Below are positions 8,644 through 17,956 of a stretch of 24,813 nucleotides of DNA, piece after piece; position 1 is the stretch's first letter; each line of letters opens with the position of its first letter. The stretch spans positions 147,903 through 172,715 of the forward strand of contig NW_005199684.1 of NCBI RefSeq assembly GCF_000372725.1, written 5' to 3'. Under the pieces are notes generated by a model. That model had not been told where the DNA came from. It ran no database searches and saw only the letters and a list, made by a program, of their open reading frames with translations. This DNA comes from Emiliania huxleyi CCMP1516 (lineage: Eukaryota; Haptophyta; Isochrysidales; Noelaerhabdaceae). A program made the translations under genes and the position numbers.

Positions 8644-8963
8644 TTCGAGGCGCGAGCCGTGCCCTGTGCGGGCGTGCGGGCATGCTGGCTGGTAAATTTA
8701 GGCCGCATGGCGGCGCCGTGGTCCCCCAGTATACACTTCCAGTATAATTCTTCTGTGGGTTAGAGCACATATGTCGGTCTCGCCTGTGACGTCTGACGAG
8801 CACGTCGCGGCGGTACGGCGGTCCAACTAGATATACCCCGCGAGTAAAGGTCGTCGTATTTTGTACACTCGCTTGGCAAGTAGCCGCTGTCGTCGAAGAC
8901 GATCGACTCTCGATACCCGCACAAATGTGACGGCCTGTCGCAGCCAGCCGCCGGTGCCGCGTC
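8644..8963. other. Convergent intergenic region
   Basis: This is about 320 bp between the ends of two convergent genes. It contains a short A/T-richer part with the repeated word CCAGTATA (near 8726 and 8740). No reading frame or RNA gene is evident; it should hold both 3' ends. Confidence 0.5.
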
Positions 8964-11900
8964 TCACCAGACGCTGTCGTCCAGCGCGACCAGCAGCCGC
9001 CAGCGTGCCGCCTGCGCTTCGCTCGGCGCCTCAAGGCCTGCGACGAGTGCGGCAGCCGCCGGCTGCCGCAGCACGCGCCGCAGCTCGGCCGCCGCCGCGC
9101 GCTCTGCCGCCGCGCCCGCCGCCGCCGCACCGCCCGCCGCCGCCGCACCGCCCGCCGCCGCATCCTCAGCGCGCTCTGCGAGCCAGACCGCGAGCTGGAG
9201 CAGGGGCCGAGGCAGCCACGCTGCCGCCGGGCCGGCTGCGGCTCCGGCTCCGGCGGCGGGGGCGGCTGTCTCGCCCTCTCGGGTGGCGGGAGGTGGCGCC
9301 CACGCGTCCGGAGGCGCATGGCCGACGTCGACAGCGTCAAAAGCTTCGGACGCGGTGCCGATCGCCTCGGCGGCGAGCGCGAGAGACCAGGCGCGCGAGG
9401 CGGCGTCCTCGATCGGGAGGTGGGCCAGAAGGTTGCCCGCCTCGCAGCCACGTCCGCGCCCGCGGAGCACGGTGCGGAGGTGAGCGTCGCACGCGTCGCA
9501 GGGCAGCGGCGCCCGCCGGCGCTCCGCCGCCCGGCGCCGCTCGAGGGAGGCGAGGGCCAGGAGCAGGGCTGCGAGGGGGCGCGGATGCGCGCCGCACCGA
9601 TTGGCGGTGGCGAGGCGAAGCCACCCCCACAGGACGGAGTGGAGGGCGGGCCATGCAGACTGCGGCTGCCAAAACAGCGAATCCGCGAGGGGGAGGAGCC
9701 AGCCGGCGCCGCCGCGGAGCGAAGGTGCGGCCGAGACGCACGCGCCAAAGGCCTGCAGGAGCTGCTGCAGCAGAGGCGCGAGCCCGCCCGCCGCCCGGGC
9801 GGCCTCGCAAGCCGCGCCCGGCTCGGCGCCCGTCACGGCGCCCGCCGCCGCGGCGGCGGTCTTCGAGGGCTCGTGCTGCGACAGCAGAGGCGCGTTGCCG
9901 CCGTCGGGCCGCAGCTTGGTGCGAAGGAGGGCCGTCGCCTCCCGCAGACGAGTAGCATCGCCCGCCGCCACCATCTGCGGCAGAGCGTCAAGCAGCGCCT
10001 GCCAGCCGTCGGGCAGCGTTGATGGAAGTGTCTAGGAAGTGTCTAGGAAGTGTCTAGGAAGTGTCCAGCAGAGCCTGCCAGCCGTCGGGCAGCGGCGGTG
10101 GCGCCGCCGACGTACCAGCCGCGGCAGAGGCGCGGCCGCTTGCGGCCTGTGCTGCCGGCGCCGCCGGTGGCAGCATTCCCTTCGCGGAGAGGAAGGCGGA
10201 CAGGGCGCTGCGCCTGGCTTCGGCGTCTGAGTCGCCTGAGCGCGGCGCGCGCACCAGCGGCACGACTCGCTGGCGCCAGAAAGCCTTGCGGAAGAAGAGG
10301 ATCCGCTGGGCCGACCGAGGCAAGCACCCGTCGCGAGAGTGGCTGGAGATCATCTCCTCGACGAGCGCCGCCGCCTCCGCGCCCTCCGAGTCCGCCGCGT
10401 CGACCGCCTCACCACCGCCGCCGCCCACTCCGACGCCGCCCCGCTCGCCGGCGGCCTCGAGGTCCTGCAGCCTGCAGCGCATCAAGTCGAGGCACTCGCT
10501 CACGTGCGCGGCGGACCCGGCGCCCGCGCCCGCACGGCAAGTGTACGGGCGCAGCAGCTTCTGCTGCAGCGTCAGCGCCGACGTGCCGAGATGGGGCACC
10601 AATGCCGACATTGCGCGCAGCAAACGGCCCGCGCCTCGCCGCGCCGCGCTGCGCCCGACCGCGCCGCCGCCGCCGCCGCCGCCGCTGGGTGCCGTCGGGG
10701 CAGACGCGGCGGCGGACGGCTGAGCGGTGCCGGGGGAGAGAGTCGCGGCGAGCAGCGGCGCGACGATGGCGGAGTAGCCGCCGCCGCCCAAAAGCTGCAC
10801 CGAGAGGAGCAGCAGAAAGGACAGCAGCGGCTCGGAGGCCGCCTCCGCCGCCGCCGCCGCCGCCGCCTCGTCGATGCCGTCGGAGGATGGTGCGGCCCAC
10901 GTGTGCGAACTCACCGCCGCAGATAGGGACTCCGCCCAGCAGGAGGCGCCGCTGCCTCCGCCGCTGCCTCCGCCGCCGCCTCCGCCTCCGCCTCCGCCGC
11001 CGCCTCCGCCTCCGCCTCCGCCTCCGCCTCCGCCTCCGCCTCCGCCTCCGCCTCCGCCTCCGCCTCCGCCTCCGCCGCCTCCACCTCCGCCTCCGCCTCC
11101 GCCTCCGCCTTCACCGCCGCCTTCACCGCCGTCTTCGCCGCCACCGCCGCCGCCGCCGCCGCTTCCTCCTCTCAGCCTCACGGCGTGCTGTGCCAGCGCC
11201 AGCCATGCCACCCACCGCACCCGCTCTGGCGGAGTCGCAAGCGCCGTCGAGAGGAGAGCGCGCGCGAACGTGACGGGCGAGACCGCCGCCGCCAGCGAAG
11301 CAGCGAGGCCTACAGCACCCCATGCCCCGCGCTCACCGGCGCTTGACGCCGCCGCCGCCGCGGCTCCTAGGCATCAGCTGGCCGCCTCGGAGCCCGCCAT
11401 CTTCGTCGGCGTCGCAACCATCCATCTCGTCCGTAGCGGCCTCGCCGCTGCGCTCGGCAAGCGCCGCAACTTGCCGAATCGCCACCGCTAGCCGGGAGGC
11501 GCGCCCGCAGCTCGCAGGAGGCATGACTACACCAAGCAACACCCGAGGCTTATCGGAACGGCCCGGGCGCGGCCGTAGCCGGTGGCGCGGGGGTGGCGGG
11601 GGGGGTGGCGACCCGCGACGAAGTCTGCCTCCTCGCCGGCAGCGTCCGGCGCGCCGCCGCCGCCCCCTGCAGGGCGATTGCGCCGCACGACAGCCCAGCG
11701 CAGCACGACCTACAAGGAGCGCGTGCAGACGCTGACGCCGACTCGCCCCCCCTGCAGCCGGGAGGCACAGAGCCGCGGGCACGTCCGCCGCCCGCACGGA
11801 GGTGATGTCGCCGGCGATGCCGCTCGCGAGGCTGCGGGCGCAGCCACCCGCCGCGCGGACAAGCCGCGCCGCCCGCCCCAACGCGAGCGCGTCGCACTGG

Positions 11901-12622
11901 CGGACCGACCGCCCCTGCGCTCCCGTGGCGCCCAGGTACGCCTCGAGCACCGCCTCCGACACTGCAGCCAAGCGGCGCTCGCCCACGCCGTCGTCGCCGT
12001 CGCCGGCCTCGCAGACCTGGCCGCCACCGCCGGCATGGGGAGGGGCCCGCAGCGGCTCGTCGACGCCCCCAAAAGCGGCCACCGACGCAGCGGCAAGCAG
12101 CCCATCGCAGGCATCGCCCACATTGGCGCCGGTGGCGTCCGCGGCCGCGTGCAAGCGCGCGAGGGCAATGCCCCACTGTCGCGCCTCGAGGTCGGAGAGC
12201 AGCCGAAGCCACTCGGTGAGCGGAACCAGCCCCTCCTCATGCGTTCGCCACGCCACGAATAGCGGCGGCGCGCCGGACTCGCCCAATCGCGGCGCGCGGC
12301 GCCGGGCGCCGTCCAGGCAGCACCGCACAAAGCGACGGGCGAGCAGCCCGCCGCTGTCTCTGAGGTCGGCAGTCCGCCGGCCCAGCAGCGCGCCGGCGTC
12401 GGGTCTGCGCGCCTGCTCGTCCACGCACCACGCCTCGTCGGCCGCCAGCCACTCTGAGGACAGCCGCTCCTCCGCCTGCACCTCGCGCGCTCGCGACGCA
12501 GCACCTCCGAGGGCGCATGGTCGGAGCGGCGGCGGAGGCGGTGGTGCAGCCGTAGCGTCGAGCAGGAGAGGCCTCTTGCGCAGCGCAGAGAGGTAGTCGA
12601 GGGCGGAGTCGAGGCCGATCAT
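8964..12622 (-). CDS. Large helical protein with FANCA-like segments
   Basis: The model is one minus-strand gene. The 5' part starts at ATG 12622 (MIGLDSALDYLSALRKRP), the middle is about 11309-10075 and the last exon 9998-8964. The middle contains CLDLMRCRLQDLE (about 10463-10505) and ILFFRKAFWRQRVVPLVRAP...FLSAKGMLPP (10220-10310). In order and spacing these resemble the FANCA segments around TRLADLK and FRRPYYVSHFLPALLTPR. The last exon (LAPLLQQLLQAFGACVS..., ALHSVLWGWLRLATANR) fits the following helical part. FANCA is the scaffold of the Fanconi core complex in nuclear crosslink repair. A (GGAGGC)n tract encodes a poly-Gly linker of about 70 residues. The splice sites between 11309 and about 11700 could not be fixed, and a T-rich stretch before the ATG may hold a 5'UTR intron. 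Similarity is from memory and weak; an unrelated helical-repeat protein is possible. Confidence 0.55.
9999..10074 (-). other. GC-AG intron with 11-bp repeats between 22-bp duplicated exon sequence
   Basis: The sense donor is GGCTGGCAG|GCTCTGC and the acceptor GGCTGGCAG|GCGCTGC. The exon sequence coding LPDGWQ is present twice, identical over 22 bp (9997-10018 and 10073-10094). Between the copies lie about four units of GACACTTCCTA, the same 11-bp unit as in the DNA2-like intron at 857-1008. Without splicing the frame stops just after the first copy (LLDTS-stop); with it, DGWQALLDALPQMV is continuous. Confidence 0.75.
10950..11130 (-). repeat. 6-bp minisatellite coding poly-glycine
   Basis: The plus strand is CTCCGC repeated about 28 times with a few interruptions. 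In the FANCA-like frame it encodes a Gly linker; the other minus frame would give Glu-Ala repeats. Flanking sequence in the Gly frame is helical and family-like on both sides, which favours the Gly reading. Confidence 0.85.
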
Positions 12623-13229
12623 GGATCTGTAAAAAGCGCGAACATTGATCTCAAAAGAATTTCTCTCGTAATGCTGCAAAAAGATGAAAGTTCTTTCTTT
12701 CTTTAAAGAATGAAAGGGAACCACTCTCTCACAGCAGACAGGCTCGACACAGGTGCGGACTGGCGCGTGCTAGCACTAACACAGGCAAACTAGCAAAAAG
12801 AATTCCAGGCAAACACCTCAGCGCTCAGGAGCCGTTATCATCGTCGTCGCCGATCTCAGGACCACGGGTCCAGCACGGGGTCGGCCGTTGAGCCAGCTTG
12901 CAGAGAATTCCAAGAGGGATTACAGAACAGACAGCGGGCCGGGGCGAAGGGTTCAGCAAGGGACGGACGCGGCTGCCAGACCCAGAGGCAGAGCGGCGGA
13001 GAGAAAGACGTCGACCGAACGCGAAAGCCGCCCCTAACGCAGCCTACGCCTCCAAAAAAAGCGCAACAAACTGAAACCCAAATCAAACACACATCGGTCG
13101 CGTGGTGGATATCAACCGCACGCGCACGCCACCTGCCGTTCTCGGCATCTCTTGAACAAGACGGGCGCAGGAAGAGCCATTCCGCCCTGCGCTCACACAC
13201 AAGCCACGTGTCCTACCGGGCACCAGAGC
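12623..13229. other. Intergenic region between FANCA-like and GMD genes
   Basis: This holds the 5' side of the FANCA-like gene and the 3' side of the GMD gene. At 12630-12720 it is A/T-rich. On the minus strand it shows two acceptor-like tracts (TTTTTGCAG and TTTTTACAG) just before the proposed ATG, so a non-coding exon is possible. The rest shows no reading frame I can support. Confidence 0.45.
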
Positions 13230-15582
13230 TCACGATGTGAGGTCGCCCTTCTCGACGAGGGCGATGTCGCACGCAACCATCTCTTTGCAGAGCTCCTGCA
13301 TCGGGATCTTGGGCACCCAGCCGAGCTTCTCCTTGGCCTTGGCCGGGTCTCCGATCAGCAGCTCGACCTCGGTCGGCCGGAAATACTTCGGGTCGATCCG
13401 CACCAGGACGCGCGACTTGTCCGCCTGCCGTAATCAAACGGTGGAGGTGGGAGTGCGGTGAAGGCGCGTGGAACGTTGCGCCGTTTTTGCCTCGCACGGC
13501 GGGGCCACGCATTCGAGAGCACAGTGTGGAACGGGCCCCGTGTGGTTCGCGCCCGCCGTGCTCCGTGCGGCACGGTGGCCCGCAAGTGTGAGTGCACAGG
13601 GCAGGTTTGTTTCCGCGGCTAGGCATCCCCACCGCGTCGACGCCGATCTCGTCGACGCCCTCGCCTACACAGGAAGGTTCCGAGAAGGGTCAGAGGGAGG
13701 GCTCCGGGCAGGCTGGTCCCCCTCTCGCCGACTCGCTCACCCTGCCACTCGATGGTGATGCCCACAGGGGCCGCCGCAAAGGCGAGCTCGATGAAGTAGC
13801 GAACCTGCGGGCGAGGTGGGGGGAGGGGGAGGGGCTGGAGGGGCGCGCGGGGGCAGGGTGGGCACGGGAGCGGGGGAGGAGGGGGGGGGGTGGGGTGTAG
13901 TGAGGGGCGGGGGGGGAGGGAGGCGGAAGTGAGGAGGTGGAGGAGGGCGGTGACGACGACCGGGGGGCTGGCCGCCGTGTTTGTCACTCCCGTCGCCACG
14001 ACGTAGTCGTCCGGCTCGTCCTTTTGCATCATCATCCACATCATCTCGACCTACGGCAGCACGCTCGCGCGAGACTGAGCACGCAGCGACTGCCGTCGGG
14101 GCGCGAGCGGGCGGCGGGCGCACGTAGTCGCGGGCGTGGCCCCAGTCGCGCTTCGCGTCAATGTTGCCCATGTACCTGCTCGCAGCGGGAGGTGTGTGGA
14201 GAAGCGCCATGCCCGCAGCGCGCGCGCCGACGCTGCCCCCGCACGCACAGTGTCTGCTGCAGCCCCTTGTGGATCCTGGCCACGGCGCGAGTGACCTGCG
14301 GGCAGGCCGGTCGGCACTTGCAGGGCAGGCGGGGGCGGGGGGATGCGGGCGGGGGGATTGGGGGGGGGGGGGTCGTGTGGGTCCAACACGGCTGCGACTC
14401 TCGCCGCGCGGGGAGGGGCGAAGGGGCAGCGCAGTCCGTGCGGCCGGCACTAGGGCGCGCCTTTCGGGTGACAAAGGTGGGCCCGCGCCGCGGGGACTCG
14501 TGGTTGAACAGGATCCCTGATGAGAACAATCATAAACAATAATGAATCATGACAATAAGACTCGTGGTTGAACAGGATCCCTGCAGCAGCGAGTTTGGGC
14601 GGGGGCGGGGTGTGTGCGCGGGGTCGTGTGGGAGGAAGAGGCGGTGGGGGCTGGCGGTACACGCGTTGCCGCGTGCTGCGGGTTGTGGACGGCTGGGTTG
14701 GGGGGGAGGGGTACGGGCTCATCGCGCCGTTGCTCGCGTGCATCCCGTACGCCTCGCGGTAGTTGACCTACGCGGTCGGCAGAGTGAAGCCCGTGAGGGG
14801 CGCGGGGACGGCAGCCAGCCGCGGAGCCGGCGCCCCGGCGCGCCACGATCCAGTACGCGTACAGCTTGGCCGCGGCGTACGGCGAGCGCGGGTAGAAGGG
14901 CGTCGTCTCGCGCTGGGGCACCTGTGGCCAGGTGCATCGCCTCTCGTTTCAGGGCCGGGCAAAGCTCGTTTGTCCACACGCCGGCGAGGTGGGAGGCGGG
15001 CGGCCTCGGGGGCAGCGGTGACGTGGCGGAGGTGGCGGAGGCGGCGGAGGCGGCGGGCGAGGTTGATGGACGGAGGAGGGCGTTGGGAGGCGGAGGAAGG
15101 ACTGCGGTGGAGAGAGGCCGACAGTCCGCGGCCTGGCGGCGGCGGCGCACCTCCTGCACGAGGCCGTAGAGCTCCGAGGTGGACGCCTGGTAGAAGCGCG
15201 TCTTCCCGGCGAGGCCCGACGAGCGGATCGCGTTGAGCAGCCGCAGCGTGCCGAGACCGTCTGTGTCAGCCGTGTACTCTGACATCTCGAACGAGACCTT
15301 GACGTGCGACTGGGCGCCGAGGTTGTACAACTCGTCGGGCCTCACGGAGGAGACGATCTCGAAGCAGTTGGTCGAGTCGGTCAGGTCGCCGTAGTGCAGG
15401 TACAGCTTTCGTGTGTCCACGTGCGGGTCCTGGTACAGGTCTTCGATCCGGCGGGTGTTGAAGGAGGATGAGCGGCGGATGACGCCGTGCACCGCATACC
15501 CCTTTTTGAGCAGCAGCTCTGCAAGGTAGGACCCGTCCTGCCCAGTGATGCCCGTGATGAGAGCCACCTTTGGCTCCACCAT
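13230..15582 (-). CDS. GMD: GDP-mannose 4,6-dehydratase, ten exons
   Basis: GMD converts GDP-mannose to GDP-4-keto-6-deoxymannose, the first step to GDP-fucose, in the cytosol with bound NADP. The exons in sense order are 15582-15151, 14921-14844, 14767-14728, 14516-14461, 14295-14249, 14175-14124, 14050-13976, 13804-13741, 13664-13633 and 13424-13230. They join in frame to 356 residues plus TGA, a normal family length. Visible motifs are [15 protein letters not shown] (nucleotide-binding loop), [19 protein letters not shown] (catalytic Tyr and Lys), [35 protein letters not shown] and [20 protein letters not shown]. Introns 2, 3, 4 and 7 use GC donors; intron 9 could use GT at 13632 or GC at 13635. 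ATG 15582 gives [11 protein letters not shown] and is preferred over upstream in-frame codons. No missing catalytic residue is seen. Confidence 0.95.
14495..14583 (-). repeat. 25-bp duplicated exon start and acceptor in GMD
   Basis: The start of exon 4, coding GILFNHES, is present twice as identical 25-bp copies (14495-14519 and 14559-14583), 64 bp apart. Each is preceded in sense by an AG acceptor (CATCAG and CTGCAG). The 39 bp between them are strikingly A/T-rich (TTATTGTCATGATTCATTAT...) in a very GC-rich gene. Only the copy nearer the 3' side continues into [11 protein letters not shown]. Confidence 0.85.
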
Positions 15583-15699
15583 ACTCAAGCCTTTGTGCGC
15601 AAGTGCGCAAGTTTTCAACTCCCGCGTCCCTGGTTCGGCCGTCCTCCGATCGCCGGCGATCTGTTTTCTTTATTTTACAAAAAGAATTTGAAACCAGCG

Positions 15700-16465
15700 T
15701 TCATCACCTTCACCCCGCCTTCACACTCCGCCACCCCGTGGTTCCAACCCAGGATAAACGACGCGAGCGAGAGGAACAGGATGTTGCCGCAGACGTCCTC
15801 TGGAAGGCCGTTTCGACTGACGTTTCGAGCGGGCCCGCAAGGGCGGTCGGGTCGTAGCCGAGCCTCACAGGCGACCAGCATGGAGCAAAACATCGAAAAG
15901 CCCACCGCCGACCCGAAGAATGGCAGTGCGACGGTCTGGGAAGTTGGGGGACACGAAGCCGACAAGGAGGCCGCAGGCGAGAGCGAGTATGAGACCGGCC
16001 TTCAACTCGTGCGAAACGGCGCCTCTCCACTCCGACGGGTTGATTAGCAGTGATTAGCCCCAATGCCAATGCGGCGGGCGTTGATGGCGGGGAGGATTGG
16101 AGATCGATGTTTCCGCTGATGGCCGAGAACACGGGCATAAAGGCGATCAGGAGCGGCCCGCGAGGTTGTTGGTGTACTGCGAGGGCATTGGGGATCGGCG
16201 AGAGGTGAGTGAGGGGCATCCGCCGAGGGCATGCATCTCCATGGCTCCATCTGGGCGATCGGCGGGCCGTGGTGATGACGAAGGCCACCATCAACTCGAT
16301 CGCAAACGTGACGAGCAGAGCAGGGAGGCGGCGACGGCTGCGCTGTAGCATCGACTCGCGGGCGGCCCTCAGCGCGTCCAACCGGGGATCGCTCAGACTC
16401 ATGGCCTTGAGGTCGCATTGGTCAATGATCTCTCGCTCAGAGACCTGGACCTGCTTGTCGGACAC
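15700..16465 (-). CDS. MgtE/SLC41-type Mg2+ transporter, with frame breaks
   Basis: MgtE proteins are membrane channels or transporters for Mg2+. The minus strand shows the family order: DQCDLKAMSLSD...QRSRRRLPALLVTFAIEL (linker and first helix), LLIAFMPVFSAISGNIDLQ (signature), INARRIGIG, LKAGLILALACGLLVGF, ALPFFGSAVGFSMFCSMLVA, GYDPTALAGPLETSVETAF and DVCGNILFLSLASFILG. These lie in different frames. Breaks fall at about 16090, 16010-16050, 15935-15945, 15865 and 15799, where introns have no room except perhaps at 16010-16050. Either the gene is decaying or the sequence has small indels; several breaks are beside short C or G runs. The start is uncertain: the frame is open upstream of 16465, and the first in-frame ATG is near 16401. 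The gene ends only about 100 bp before the GMD start. Confidence 0.6.
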
Positions 16466-16848
16466 CTTTGCCTCACCATTGTTCGTCGCGCGGATGTATG
16501 GGTAAGTGCTACCAGCATCACCAGCAGTGACATGGCCACTCGTCCCAGTCTCGCAGGTCCCAGCGTCGGCGGCAGGGACTCCCGCCAGTTAGCGGTGGCC
16601 GCAATGCGTGGCCAGCGCACCTGCATCGGAAAGAAGCCCCCTCTTTCTTTCATCCTCGCACCACCACCACCACACTATTGGAGATCACGAAAAAAACTGA
16701 GCTTCCTTTCGCAGAAGAATTCGTCGTTCGACTTGGGCGGTGTCGGCGTTTCCTCCTGGTGGTCCTCATAGACCTCACTCCTGGCCGTCGCAGCTACGCT
16801 ACAAGCCACCACCTCGCCGCACGCAGCGACGGCACCACCGCCGATCGG
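16466..16848. other. Divergent intergenic region
   Basis: This lies between the minus-strand transporter and the plus-strand membrane protein. The transporter frame remains open into it, so part may be its 5' coding sequence. It contains a pyrimidine-rich part near 16640-16675 but no clear TATA box. Confidence 0.4.
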
Positions 16849-17247
16849 ATGCTGCCTGCCGGCCAAAATGATCAGATGACTGCACCTGCGGCGACGGAGC
16901 CGGCGGCACTGTTCTTCCTGCCGAGACTGTTTACAAAGCGCCGACCGGAGGCCTACGAATCCCATCACGCCTCGCAAGAGCCCTACGACTCGGAGGACGA
17001 CCTCAGATTCTTTCTCGCTGGCCTCGTCGCAGTTCTCCTTCTGGCCGCTCTCTTCGCTGCTAGCTGCCGCCTTCGCGGACGGTGGGGTCGGCGGTTACGT
17101 AAAAAGCAAGTGGCAGTCTGCACGGTGGTGCAGACCCATAGGTGGGCCGAGAGGGCGCGAGCCAACGTCCAAAAGATGGGAGCGCCCGAACCCGCAGGCT
17201 GGCGTCCAGATCATGTCGTCGTGGAGATTGATTGCAGGAAAGTCTGA
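16849..17247 (+). CDS. Small single-pass membrane protein, Arg-rich after the TM
   Basis: The 132-residue frame begins at ATG 16849 (MLPAGQNDQM) and ends with TGA. It has an acidic stretch (EPYDSEDDLR), one strong membrane segment (FFLAGLVAVLLLAALFAASC) and then a basic juxtamembrane stretch (RLRGRWGRRLRKKQ). The tail is not recognised. Membrane segment and basic stretch resemble those of the gene at 21400-22323. The frame is also open upstream of the ATG, so an earlier exon or start is possible. Positive residues after the helix suggest a cytosolic C-terminus. Function unknown. Confidence 0.45.
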   Translation: MLPAGQNDQMTAPAATEPAALFFLPRLFTKRRPEAYESHHASQEPYDSEDDLRFFLAGLVAVLLLAALFAASCRLRGRWGRRLRKKQVAVCTVVQTHRWAERARANVQKMGAPEPAGWRPDHVVVEIDCRKV

Positions 17248-17948
17248 GAGCGGCTGGTCGTGGAGCACCGGCAATATTAAAGGCCTGTTTGCCTCGGAGA
17301 CGCTCTCGATTCGCAACGTGCGCGCCACCTTTAGAGACAGATGTCATGTGGCCATTGCATGTGTGGTAATGAAATGATGCATGGTGTGATCCTGTGTGTG
17401 CTGATGGTATGACTTGTATGGAATTATGGTTGTATGCATGGAGGAGTGATGTGTAATGAGAGGTTATGGAATTATGCTTTATCTTATGGTTGTATGCATG
17501 GAGGAGTGATCTGTGATGAGAGGTTGGAGGAGAAATCTCTACGACCGAACGAGTCGTGAGGCACTGCACGCCACTGCGGAGTGTGGACGCCGCCCCTCCG
17601 GGCGGCGGAGGCGGTCGTGCCGCGGCGCAGCGGTCGGGGTCGTGTGGCGGCGGGTCCGAGGCGCGCAGGAGGCGCGACGACCGCTGGCGTGGAGCGGGTG
17701 GAGGAGGCCGCGCTGGAGACCCCGCAACTCGAAGTGAGCCAAGCGCAGCGCAAACTCGCTCCATGTCTGCGCGACCCCGGATTTATTTCCCCCAATCAAT
17801 GTCTTTGCCCCAGAAAAAGGAAAGGAACGGTGGAGAAGGAAGAGACTGCCAGATGACTGCCGCGCGCGGTGGCATGAGAACACGGCGAGAGCAGGCACTG
17901 GCACGTGGCAGGAAACTGCTTGGTTGGGAAATTGGAACACTAATGAAA
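17248..17948. other. Intergenic region with a short tandem duplication
   Basis: The region begins with the presumed 3'UTR of the small membrane protein gene. At 17340-17530 it is a TG/AT-rich low-complexity stretch. From 17540 to 17940 it is GC-rich with several open frames, none of which has recognisable content. Confidence 0.45.
17424..17525 (+). repeat. 60-bp-period tandem duplication
   Basis: About 42 bp (TTATGGTTGTATGCATGGAG...) occur at 17424-17465 and 17484-17525 with two mismatches, giving a 60-bp period. The surroundings carry shorter related words (GATGCATGG, ATGGAATTATG). It lies in non-coding sequence. Confidence 0.85.
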
Positions 17949-17956
17949 GCGCGCTG
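17949..17956 (+). repeat. 8-bp target site duplication, left
   Basis: GCGCGCTG directly precedes the CTGAGGG end of the inverted-repeat element and recurs directly after its other end at 18838-18845. Confidence 0.7.

Noticed and set aside
8861..11491. Several plus-strand frames opposite the FANCA-like gene, one of them poly-proline
   Set aside because: Arg/Pro-rich composition without domains. The poly-proline is the shadow of the (GGAGGC)n tract.
12856..13200. Minus-strand frame of 114 codons between two genes
   Set aside because: No domain or membrane pattern, no start context, and unlike the coding style of neighbouring genes.
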